DNA of 15,664 nt from Paracoccaceae bacterium (GTDB lineage: Bacteria; Pseudomonadota; Alphaproteobacteria; Rhodobacterales; Rhodobacteraceae), in NCBI GenBank assembly GCA_026982255.1, contig JALSHL010000172.1:1-15664 (forward strand). Reading direction: 5' to 3'. The translations under genes were made by a program, and so were the position numbers. The notes beneath the pieces are model-generated. The model was not told the origin of the DNA, ran no database searches, and saw only the letters and a list, made by a program, of their open reading frames with translations. Every line of letters starts with the position of its first letter. The first letter of the stretch is position 1. This document shows positions 6,853-13,203 of the stretch, in pieces.

Positions 6853-6880
6853 TTGTCAGAGGGCGAAAACCGCATAATAT
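6853..6880 (+). promoter_or_regulatory. Candidate promoter for the second to fourth DUF3592-type genes
   Basis: TTGTCA (6853-6858, five of six consensus positions) and TAATAT (6875-6880, four of six) are 16 nt apart, in the AT-rich 122-nt gap after the first DUF3592-type gene. A perfect 10-bp palindrome AAGAATTCTT (6845-6854) overlaps the edge of the -35 box and could be an operator. The leader to the ATG at 6962 would be about 75 nt. Confidence 0.4.
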
Positions 6881-6961
6881 GCCCGTATGGGAAGAATTGT
6901 TTTTACTTTATTTATCAATATGGATTTTGCTGCGGTTGCTCCGTAGGGAAAGGGATATGGC

Positions 6962-7540
6962 ATGGCGCAGTCTCCGAACACACGCAGGATTTTACGCTGG
7001 GTGTTTGGCATATTCGGCGGGTTTTTCCTGCTGGCCGGGGCGGTGCTGGGCTACCTGAGCTACGATTTCTATATCAATTCCGATCCGGCGCGCGGCACGG
7101 TGGTCGATATAGAGGTCAATTCCAGCAGCGACGGCACGACCTATCGTCCCAAAGTGCGGTTTCTGGATGCCAGCGGGCGCAAATGGGTCGGGACGACGTT
7201 TCTGTCTTCGTCCGGTTATGATTTCGACATCGGCGAACGGGTCGATATCCGTTATGACCGGCGCGACCCGACCTCTATCCGCATGGACAACTGGCTGGAG
7301 CTTTGGGGGTTTGCGACCATATTCGTGGTTCTCGGCGCGGTGGTAATTCTGGTTGTGATGTTGATCGGAAGCGGGCGCGGGGGGCAGATGGCGGCGCGAC
7401 GCACGCCCGTCCCAGATCCGGCACCGAAGCCGGACATGCCAAAGCAGATCAAGCCGGCACATGTGATGGATCACGAGCGCAAGCCGGCCATAAAACCGCG
7501 GGCGATGGATCGCCAGCCAACCGTGCGTCGGCGACGCTAG
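6962..7540 (+). CDS. DUF3592-type membrane protein 2 (type B) with basic proline-rich tail
   Basis: This 192-residue protein of unknown function has membrane segments at about 13-34 and 115-136. Between them lies a DUF3592-type domain with GTTYRPKVRFLD (58-69), SSGYDF (83-88), GERVDIRYDRRDP (91-103) and IRMDNWLELWGF (106-117). It adds a tail of about 54 residues (139-192), rich in Pro, Lys and Arg and ending in RRRR; the positive-inside rule puts this tail in the cytoplasm, with the domain outside. The fourth gene of the block is its closest relative here, sharing IRMDNW-x-ELWGF almost exactly, but lacks the tail. The ATG at 6962 follows AGGGAAAGGG. The tail could bind an acidic protein, nucleic acid or lipid head groups, which is speculation. 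The next gene begins 32 nt later with its own ribosome site. Confidence 0.82.
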   Translation: MAQSPNTRRILRWVFGIFGGFFLLAGAVLGYLSYDFYINSDPARGTVVDIEVNSSSDGTTYRPKVRFLDASGRKWVGTTFLSSSGYDFDIGERVDIRYDRRDPTSIRMDNWLELWGFATIFVVLGAVVILVVMLIGSGRGGQMAARRTPVPDPAPKPDMPKQIKPAHVMDHERKPAIKPRAMDRQPTVRRRR

Positions 7541-7572
7541 AGGGTTGTTTAACAGTATACTAGGAGTAACAA

Positions 7573-8313
7573 ATGGCCGTTCGGTATTATAACAGCTCTC
7601 GCGTTCGCAATCCGAAGGCCGTGGCCATAATGGCGGGCATTGCCGGCTTGCTGATTCTGGCGCTGGCATTCTTTCTGGATCGGGCCGAGGCGGATTTTGC
7701 CCGCAATGCGGTGACCCTGCAGGGCAAGGTCGTGCAGATGAAAATCGACCGCAGCGGCGGCGCGCCGCTTTACCAACCGATGTTCGAATTCACGACACCG
7801 GCCGGCAAGGTAACGCGCGCACCGGCGCAGGATATCTCCGCCGACTATGGTTATGGCAAGGGCGAGGTGGTGGAGATCCTGTTCAACCCCGAAAAACCGG
7901 CCAGCGTGCGGGTGGCGGCAGCACAGGGGGTGGCCACGAAGGGTATGTATTTTACCGGCTTGTTCCTTCTGGGGGTCTCGGTTCTGGCGATGCTGGTTCT
8001 TGGCCTGAAATCGGGAGCATATCCCGCACCGGCCAGAGTATCCGAAGACAGCGTGGAATCGCATATCTATATCAGCGAGCAGGGCCGCATCCGTTTTCTG
8101 CGTCACCCGAAAAAAGCCGCCATCGTGCTGGCGGTTATCGGCTTGCTGATGCTGACCGCCGGTATTTACGCCAGCACGTCCGGCGCGGATTTCGGGCAGG
8201 AAAACCAGAACGCCGCATTTTTCGGCGGTGCGCTGGTCTTTCTGGCGCTGGCTGCCTATACGTGGCGGATACACCGGCGTACGCGCAAGGCACGGACAGG
8301 TGCGGGCGACTGA
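7573..8313 (+). CDS. DUF3592-type membrane protein 3 (type A', four membrane segments)
   Basis: This 246-residue protein of unknown function starts at an ATG preceded by AGGAG at 7 nt, the best ribosome site of the block. Membrane segment 1 is at about 16-35. A DUF3592-like domain (about 45-120) follows, with PLYQPMFEF (65-73) and GEVVEILFNPEKPASVRV (97-114), then segment 2 at about 124-145. Unlike its neighbours it continues with a basic loop (146-181) and two more segments (about 182-200 and 214-231), ending in a strongly basic tail (RIHRRTRKAR). The charges predict both ends and the middle loop in the cytoplasm. It resembles gene 1 in the domain core and lacks the MDNW-ELWGF motif of genes 2 and 4. 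Its TGA overlaps the next ATG by one base. Confidence 0.8.
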   Translation: MAVRYYNSSRVRNPKAVAIMAGIAGLLILALAFFLDRAEADFARNAVTLQGKVVQMKIDRSGGAPLYQPMFEFTTPAGKVTRAPAQDISADYGYGKGEVVEILFNPEKPASVRVAAAQGVATKGMYFTGLFLLGVSVLAMLVLGLKSGAYPAPARVSEDSVESHIYISEQGRIRFLRHPKKAAIVLAVIGLLMLTAGIYASTSGADFGQENQNAAFFGGALVFLALAAYTWRIHRRTRKARTGAGD

Positions 8314-8744
8314 TGTTGCGAACGATTGGCGACCTTGAAGCCCCGACGGCCATTCGCCTGACAGGGTTGGCAGGGGTGGTGTTTCTGACTATCGGTTTGG
8401 TGCTTGCGGGACAAAGCTACAATTTTTCACGTAACGCGGCGTGGGCTTCCGGCACGGTGGTCGGGCTGGAGGTGGACTATGCCGCCGACGGAACCACCTA
8501 TCGCCCTGTCGTCGAGTTCCGCGATACATCCGGCAACCTGTGGCGGGGCAAAGCCTTTCTGCTGTCGTCCGGCTACGATTTCGAGACGGGGACAAGGCTG
8601 GATATACTGTATGACACCCGAAACCCCGAAGCGATCCGTATGGATAACTGGATGGAACTTTGGGGCTTTGGTCTGGTCTTTGTTCTGGCCGGAGTATTGA
8701 TCCTCTGGCTCTACGGAGCAATGGTCTATTATAACCGGCGCTAG
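8313..8744 (+). CDS. DUF3592-type membrane protein 4 (type B')
   Basis: This 143-residue protein has membrane segments at about 15-34 and 116-138 around a DUF3592-type domain. The domain carries GTTYRPVVEFRDTSG (60-74), SSGYDF (85-90), GTRLDILYDTRNP (93-105) and IRMDNWMELWGF (108-119). It is clearly a paralogue of the second gene of the block, without that gene's basic tail. The ATG at 8313 shares a base with the preceding stop (TGATG), so translation is probably coupled to the upstream gene. An in-frame start further upstream would lie inside the third gene and is less likely. The TAG stop (8742-8744) overlaps the stop of the convergent aminotransferase gene in a CTAG palindrome. Function unknown. 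Confidence 0.82.
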   Translation: MLRTIGDLEAPTAIRLTGLAGVVFLTIGLVLAGQSYNFSRNAAWASGTVVGLEVDYAADGTTYRPVVEFRDTSGNLWRGKAFLLSSGYDFETGTRLDILYDTRNPEAIRMDNWMELWGFGLVFVLAGVLILWLYGAMVYYNRR

Positions 8745-9868
8745 AGAATTTTATCCAGCGCCGTTTCCAGCCGCGCCACCGTTTCATCGACATTGTGCAA
8801 CTTGTCCAGCCCGAACAGGCCAAGACGGAAAGTGCTGAACCCCTCCGGCTCGTCACACATCAGGGGCACACCGGCGGCGATCTGCATGCCGAGCGCCGCA
8901 AATTTCGCACCGGTCCGGATGTCGGGATCGTCGGTATAGCTGACCACCACGCCCGGGGCCTCGAACCCTTCGGCGGCAACGGATTTGATGCCGCGCGCCC
9001 TGAGCATGGCGCGCACCCTGTCGCCGAGTTCCTGCTGCTCGGCCCGCACTTTGTCGAAACCGTAGTCACGGGTTTCCAGCATGGTATCGCGGAATTTTTT
9101 CAGCGCATCGGTGGGCATGGTGGCGTGATAGGCATGGCCGCCGCCCTCATACGTCTCCATGATCTGCAACCACTTTTTCAGATCGAGCGCGAAGCTGCTC
9201 GACTCGGTATCGTCAATCCGTTTGCGCGCCTCGTCGCTCAACATCACCAGCGCGGCGGCGGGCGAGGCGCTCCAGCCCTTTTGCGGCGCGGAAATCAGGA
9301 TATCGACGCCGGTGGCCTGCATATCCACCCAGATCGCGCCCGAGGCGATGCAGTCCAGCACCATCAGCCCGCCGGCCTCGTGCGTGGCCTCGGCCAGCGC
9401 GGCGATATAGCTGTCCGGCAGGATCATCCCCGAGGATGTCTCCACATGCGGTGCGAACACCATGTCGGGCTGCTCCTCGCGAATGCGGGCGACGGCCTCG
9501 TCAATCGGGACGGGGGCGAAAGGGGCGGTGGCGGCGTTGCCGGTCTGGCGTGCCTTCAATACTGTGTGTTCGGCGGGGATGTGTCCCATGTCGAAAATCT
9601 GGGTCCAGCGATAGGAAAACCAGCCGTTGCGGATCACCAGCGCGCGTTTGTCATTGGCAAACTGGCGCGCCACGCTTTCCATGCCATATGTCCCGCCGCC
9701 GGGGACCACGACAACCGAACGGGCATTGTAAACGCCCTTCAGGGTGTCGGAAATATCCCGCATCACCTGTTGGAATGCGGCGGACATATGGTTGAGCGAG
9801 CGATCGGTAAACACCACCGAGAATTCAAGCAGACCGTCGGGGTCCACATCTGGCAAAAGTCCGGGCAT
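8741..9868 (-). CDS. Class V PLP-dependent aminotransferase (alanine/serine-glyoxylate type)
   Basis: This is a 375-residue fold-type I enzyme. PGGGTYGMES (56-65) forms the phosphate-binding turn, LDCIAS (171-176) contains the aspartate that contacts the PLP ring nitrogen (D172), and SAPQKGWS (193-200) contains the PLP lysine K197. These features and the length match class V aminotransferases of the alanine-glyoxylate/serine-glyoxylate group, which move amino groups onto glyoxylate or pyruvate. The true amino donor cannot be told from sequence; related enzymes also serve purine breakdown (PucG). The ATG at 9868 is preceded by GGAGG at 6 nt. A 65-nt gap separates it from the DUF167 gene upstream on the same strand, so the two may form one transcript. 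Its stop overlaps that of the last DUF3592-type gene. Confidence 0.88.
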   Translation of the reverse strand: MPGLLPDVDPDGLLEFSVVFTDRSLNHMSAAFQQVMRDISDTLKGVYNARSVVVVPGGGTYGMESVARQFANDKRALVIRNGWFSYRWTQIFDMGHIPAEHTVLKARQTGNAATAPFAPVPIDEAVARIREEQPDMVFAPHVETSSGMILPDSYIAALAEATHEAGGLMVLDCIASGAIWVDMQATGVDILISAPQKGWSASPAAALVMLSDEARKRIDDTESSSFALDLKKWLQIMETYEGGGHAYHATMPTDALKKFRDTMLETRDYGFDKVRAEQQELGDRVRAMLRARGIKSVAAEGFEAPGVVVSYTDDPDIRTGAKFAALGMQIAAGVPLMCDEPEGFSTFRLGLFGLDKLHNVDETVARLETALDKIL

Positions 9869-9933
9869 CCGGGGCCTCCGTTTGAATGTTTTTCCATAGT
9901 CTGGACCTTGTTGCGGGGCATGACAACCGGATT

Positions 9934-10245
9934 TTACGCCAGTTTCTGTTTCAACACGTCAATCTCTGCATCTCCGGCTCCGACAATCAGCAGGCGCTTG
10001 ATACGCGCTGTTTCGCCACTGTGAAACCGCACGGCGGACTTCGGCACGGCCAGTTCTTTGGCCAGCAGTTTCAACAGGGCCTTGTTGGCGGCCCCGTCTA
10101 CCGGCGGCGCGGAAACGCGAATCTTGATCGCGGGCCGCCCGTCGGCATCCGCAACGATTCCCTCAATCCGGTCGCGCCCGCCTTTCGGGGTCAGACGGAC
10201 GGTAAGCAACAGCCCTTCGTCAACGGTTTTCCACGGGTTTTCCAT
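9934..10245 (-). CDS. DUF167 / YggU family protein
   Basis: This small protein of about 103 residues carries the whole DUF167 signature: LTVRLTPKGGRDRIEGI (14-30), IRVSAPPVDGAANKALLKLL (42-61), and SGETARIKRLLI (76-87). The family is widespread from bacteria to eukaryotes, has a small alpha/beta fold and has no firmly assigned role; the conserved basic surface has led to suggestions of nucleic-acid binding. The start is uncertain. The ATG at 10245 fits the family's usual N-terminus (a Trp shortly before the first strand), but neither it nor the ATG at 10260 has a clear ribosome site. The gene is divergent from the secreted four-cysteine protein, with 82 nt between them. Confidence 0.88.
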   Translation of the reverse strand: MENPWKTVDEGLLLTVRLTPKGGRDRIEGIVADADGRPAIKIRVSAPPVDGAANKALLKLLAKELAVPKSAVRFHSGETARIKRLLIVGAGDAEIDVLKQKLA

Positions 10246-10273
10246 GCTGTTGTGAAGCATATCGCGACGGGGG

Positions 10274-10302
10274 CTGTCCAGAGGGCGGGGTTTTGCTATC
10301 AT
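10274..10302 (+). promoter_or_regulatory. Candidate extended -10 promoter for the secreted protein gene
   Basis: TATCAT (10297-10302, five of six consensus positions) is preceded by TG-C, an extended -10 motif. CTGTCC lies 17 nt upstream (10274-10279) as a weak -35. It sits in the 82-nt divergent gap, with an RNA start expected near 10309 and the ATG at 10328. It may drive the downstream MFS-MepA-esterase genes as well. Confidence 0.45.
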
Positions 10303-10327
10303 AGGGGAAACCGTGAAAGGACAGGCC

Positions 10328-10927
10328 ATGCGGATATTGACAGGTTTTCTGGTTCTGGCGACGACCCCGCTGCTGGCGGGCGAGGTGTCGAGCATCTATT
10401 CCACCTTCGACTTCGACAAGGATTGCGTCTGGACCGAATACGACGATGCGGAATCGACCATTGGCGGCGATGCGGTCTGCACGGGGCTGGATGGCTATCC
10501 GGTCTATTTTGCCGAGTTCGACCTGCGCCAGTATATGGCCTATGGGCCGGTGGATGACCCGATGGCCCTGCCCGGCGGGTTTGGGGATTTCAACTACGTC
10601 AACCACACGATCGAGTGGCGGCTGGAGGGCAGCAAACCCTTCGCTGCCATTCAACGCTGGTTTATCGAGGGAACCGAGGCCAACGGCGGTTCTGCCGAAG
10701 GGCAAGTTCTGGTGGTGTCCACGGTTGCCGATCCCGACGCACCGGCGGGCAAGCGGGTCTCCTGTCCGGTCGCCTATGTGGATGTGTTGGCCAACACCGA
10801 TGCCAACCTTCTGGCCCGCCAGGCGGCCGATACACTGGCGCGCGGTTTCGTCTGCGGTGTGGACCGGCCGGATTTCGTCGGCCAACGCGGCCCGCTCTCC
10901 GGCTATCCGCGTGATCTGGCGGAGTAA
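10328..10927 (+). CDS. Secreted protein of unknown function with four cysteines
   Basis: I do not recognise this 199-residue protein. MRILTGFLVLATTPLLAGEV reads as a signal peptide cleaved after A17 (LLA/GE). The mature part is acidic and aromatic, with exactly four cysteines (33, 51, 146, 176), two near each end, which suggests two disulfide bonds in a periplasmic or secreted protein. Other visible stretches are YFAEFDLRQYMAYGP (60-74) and RWFIEG (110-115). There are no membrane segments after the signal. The ATG at 10328 is preferred over a GTG at 10313, because AAGGA lies about 8 nt before it and it gives a clean signal peptide. The gene is divergent from the DUF167 gene and lies 62 nt ahead of the MFS transporter. 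It is probably a lineage-restricted envelope protein. Confidence 0.75.
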   Translation: MRILTGFLVLATTPLLAGEVSSIYSTFDFDKDCVWTEYDDAESTIGGDAVCTGLDGYPVYFAEFDLRQYMAYGPVDDPMALPGGFGDFNYVNHTIEWRLEGSKPFAAIQRWFIEGTEANGGSAEGQVLVVSTVADPDAPAGKRVSCPVAYVDVLANTDANLLARQAADTLARGFVCGVDRPDFVGQRGPLSGYPRDLAE

Positions 10928-10943
10928 ACTTTTCCTTGCCTAA

Positions 10944-10986
10944 TCCCTCGCGTCCTAGTCTTATCGGGAAAAAACACAGCGAGGGA
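10944..10986 (+). promoter_or_regulatory. Inverted repeat covering the ribosome site of the MFS gene
   Basis: TCCCTCGC (10944-10951) and GCGAGGGA (10979-10986) are perfectly complementary over 8 bp with a 27-nt loop. The right arm contains the GAGGGA ribosome site of the MFS transporter ATG at 10990. If both arms are transcribed, the stem would hide the ribosome site. A candidate promoter, TTGCCT (10936-10941) - 17 nt - TCTTAT (10959-10964), overlaps the left arm. If that promoter is used, the left arm is absent from the RNA and the dyad would be an operator at most. Confidence 0.4.
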
Positions 10987-10989
10987 AAC

Positions 10990-12345
10990 ATGGCGCAATA
11001 CGCGGATAAAAAAGGCATCTGGGGCTGGATGCTGTTCGACTGGGCTGGGCAGCCGTTCCACACACTGGTCATAACCTTCTTTTTTGGCCCCTACTTTGTA
11101 AATACCGTCGTCGGAAACGGAGCGGACGGGCAGACGATTTGGGCATTCATGGTGGCCATAGCCGGTATTCTGGTTGCGGTCAGCGCGCCGTTTATGGGGG
11201 CGGCTGCAGAAAAAACCGGTCCCAGAAAACCGTGGCTGCTGTTTTTCGGTTTGGTTTTTGTCATTGGCACGTTCGGATTGTGGTCTGCCGTCCCGGATAT
11301 GACGAATCTTTTCTGGGTTTATATTGCGTTTATTGCTGCGTTTGTCGGCGCGGAATATATCATTATATTCTCGAATGCGATGCTGCCCGATCTTGTGCCA
11401 CGCAAGGATGTTGGCCGGTTGTCGGGGAGTGGCTGGGCGCTTGGCTATGTCGGCGGTATGGTGATTCTGGTCATTATGCTGCTTTTTATTTCGCCAGCGC
11501 CTGACAGTACTCAAACATTGATAGGGCTGGATCCGTTATTCGGGCTGGACGGGGCCAAAGGCGAACCCGCACGGGCGACCGGGCCGATTTCCGCCATATG
11601 GTTTATAGTGTTCGCCCTGCCTCTATTCCTGTTTACACCCGATATTGTTAAAGGCGAAAAAAACAGCCCGCTGAAGAAGGCCTTTGCCGAAGGATTTTCC
11701 GGATTGCGGGGAACATGGGCAAAGGTATCTTCCGTGCGTTCCATCTGGTCGTTTTTTCTGGCATCGATGCTGTATCGCGACGGTCTGATCGTGTTGTATA
11801 CATTCGGTGCGATTTATGCGCGCTCGATCCTTGGCTGGGAAGACTTTTTCATGGGTATTTTCGGGATCGTTTCAACCATAACCGGTGCACTTGGTGCCTG
11901 GCTTGGCGGCAAGGCTGATGCGCGTTGGGGATCACTTCCGGTGGTCAGGGTATCGATATTTTTCTTGCTGCTGGTGAGTGTTATTGTCTTGTCTACAACG
12001 CGTGATGCGGTGGTGTTCGTTCCTGTGGCCGAAGGGTCCGGTCTGCCGGATATCGCGTTCTTCCTGTGTGGCGCGATCATCGGTGCGGCGGGTGGCTCGA
12101 TGCAGGCATCTTCGCGCGCGCTGGTGGTGCATGTTGTCGGCCGCAACATTCCCATGACGGAAGCCTACGGGATCTATGCATTGTCCGGTAAAGCTACGGC
12201 ATTTATCGGGCCGGCACTGATCGGGCTGGCGACATGGCTCACCGGCAGTCAAAGGTTGGGGATATCCCCCGTTATTCTGCTGTTCTTGCTCGGACTTGTT
12301 CTGCTAATCTGGGTGAAACCCGATGGAGAAGAGAGCGGACGATAG
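10990..12345 (+). CDS. MFS transporter, UMF1 (Atg22-like) family
   Basis: This is a 451-residue, very hydrophobic inner-membrane protein with about 12 membrane segments. The N-terminus GIWGWMLFDWAGQPF (9-23), the motif NAMLPDLVP (129-137) and LSGSGWALGYVGG (144-156) are typical of the UMF1 branch of the major facilitator superfamily, related to yeast Atg22. Substrates of bacterial members are largely unknown; Atg22 releases amino acids from the vacuole. The ATG at 10990 with GAGGGA just upstream is chosen over an earlier in-frame TTG at 10936. Codon use is visibly more AT-rich than its neighbours: 47% GC over 11281-11400, against 63% over 12961-13020 in mepA, by direct count. The gene ends exactly where mepA starts, so it heads or continues an operon with two exported hydrolases. 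Confidence 0.88.
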   Translation: MAQYADKKGIWGWMLFDWAGQPFHTLVITFFFGPYFVNTVVGNGADGQTIWAFMVAIAGILVAVSAPFMGAAAEKTGPRKPWLLFFGLVFVIGTFGLWSAVPDMTNLFWVYIAFIAAFVGAEYIIIFSNAMLPDLVPRKDVGRLSGSGWALGYVGGMVILVIMLLFISPAPDSTQTLIGLDPLFGLDGAKGEPARATGPISAIWFIVFALPLFLFTPDIVKGEKNSPLKKAFAEGFSGLRGTWAKVSSVRSIWSFFLASMLYRDGLIVLYTFGAIYARSILGWEDFFMGIFGIVSTITGALGAWLGGKADARWGSLPVVRVSIFFLLLVSVIVLSTTRDAVVFVPVAEGSGLPDIAFFLCGAIIGAAGGSMQASSRALVVHVVGRNIPMTEAYGIYALSGKATAFIGPALIGLATWLTGSQRLGISPVILLFLLGLVLLIWVKPDGEESGR

Positions 12346-13203
12346 ATGAAACTGCGGTGGGGGATTTTCGGGGCTTTTCTGGTGCTTTCGGCGCCCTTTG
12401 CCCATGCCGACACCATCGCCAAGGAGCTGTTCGGGCGGATTGATGTCCCGAGCAACCAACCGCCGGAACCTATCGGCTCCTATGCCAAAGGCTGTCAGGC
12501 GGGGGCGGCACAATTGCCCGAGAGCGGCCCCTCGTGGCAGGCCATGCGCCTGTCGCGCAACCGCAACTGGGCGCAGCCGGAGATGCTGTCTTTCGTCGAA
12601 CGTCTGGGCGTCGCCGCGCAGCAGGCAGGCTGGAACGGCATTTATGTCGGTGATATCAGCCAGCCGCGTGGCGGGCCGATGCTGACCGGTCATGCCAGCC
12701 ACCAGATCGGGCTGGATGCCGACATCTGGATGCTGCCGCCCGCGCGTCTGGACCTGAGCGCCGCCGAACGCGAAAATCTGTCCTCGGTCCACGTCGTGAC
12801 ACGGGACAAACGCTCCGTTAACAGCAATTGGACGCCGCAACATCAGGCGGTGCTTATGGCGGCACTGAAGGATCCCGCCGTGGCGCGGATTTTTGTATCC
12901 GGTGCGATCAAGCTGCAAATGTGTGCGGATGTCACCCCCGCCGAGCGCCCCTTCCTGCGCAAGCTGCGTCCGTGGTGGGGGCATACGGCGCATTTTCACG
13001 TCCGGCTGAACTGCCCCGAAGGCGCGAAAAACTGTGTGGAGCAGGCCCCGCCTCCGCCGGGTGACGGGTGCGAAAGCGCGGTCTGGTGGGTGACGGATGC
13101 GCTGTTGCCGCCCGATCCGAACGCGCCGCCACGCAAGCCGAAACCGGAACTCACGCTGGCGGATTTGCCAGCGCAATGCAGCGGTGTATTGCAGTCTCCA
13201 TGA
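12346..13203 (+). CDS. mepA: Penicillin-insensitive murein endopeptidase MepA
   Basis: This 285-residue periplasmic metallo-endopeptidase of the LAS family cuts the D-Ala-mesoDAP cross-bridges of peptidoglycan. The signal peptide ends in AHA (cleavage after A21). The zinc motifs are GHASHQIGLDADIW (115-128) and WWGHTAHFHVRL (210-221). By comparison with E. coli MepA the metal ligands should be H119, D126 and H218, with H213 and H216 near the active site. Conserved cysteines and a proline-rich C-terminal tail are present and the length is normal. The ATG follows the MFS stop directly (TAGATG, no gap), and the stop overlaps the next ATG (ATGA). Both point to a translationally coupled operon. 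The ribosome site lies inside the MFS gene (GAGAAGAGAG). Confidence 0.96.
   Translation: MKLRWGIFGAFLVLSAPFAHADTIAKELFGRIDVPSNQPPEPIGSYAKGCQAGAAQLPESGPSWQAMRLSRNRNWAQPEMLSFVERLGVAAQQAGWNGIYVGDISQPRGGPMLTGHASHQIGLDADIWMLPPARLDLSAAERENLSSVHVVTRDKRSVNSNWTPQHQAVLMAALKDPAVARIFVSGAIKLQMCADVTPAERPFLRKLRPWWGHTAHFHVRLNCPEGAKNCVEQAPPPPGDGCESAVWWVTDALLPPDPNAPPRKPKPELTLADLPAQCSGVLQSP

Noticed and set aside
5703..6875. Open frame of 390 codons on the minus strand opposite argG and the first DUF3592-type gene
   Set aside because: Antisense shadow of a complete argG; no domain recognisable and no ribosome site.
6879..7058. Short hydrophobic frame beginning MPVWEELFLLYLSIW ahead of the second DUF3592-type gene
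   Set aside because: It has no ribosome site, its ATG overlaps the candidate -10 box, and it runs out of frame into the second DUF3592-type gene. A leader peptide is possible but unsupported.
8795..10024. Open frame of 409 codons on the plus strand opposite the aminotransferase
   Set aside because: The minus-strand aminotransferase has all PLP motifs and a good ribosome site; the plus frame has composition typical of an antisense frame.
12304..13176. Open frame of 290 codons on the minus strand opposite mepA
   Set aside because: mepA has intact zinc motifs and a signal peptide; the opposite frame is only a GC-driven shadow.
13068..13199. N-terminal extension of the phytase-like protein into mepA
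   Set aside because: The extension has no motif. The ATG at 13200 overlaps the mepA stop and starts a clean signal peptide.
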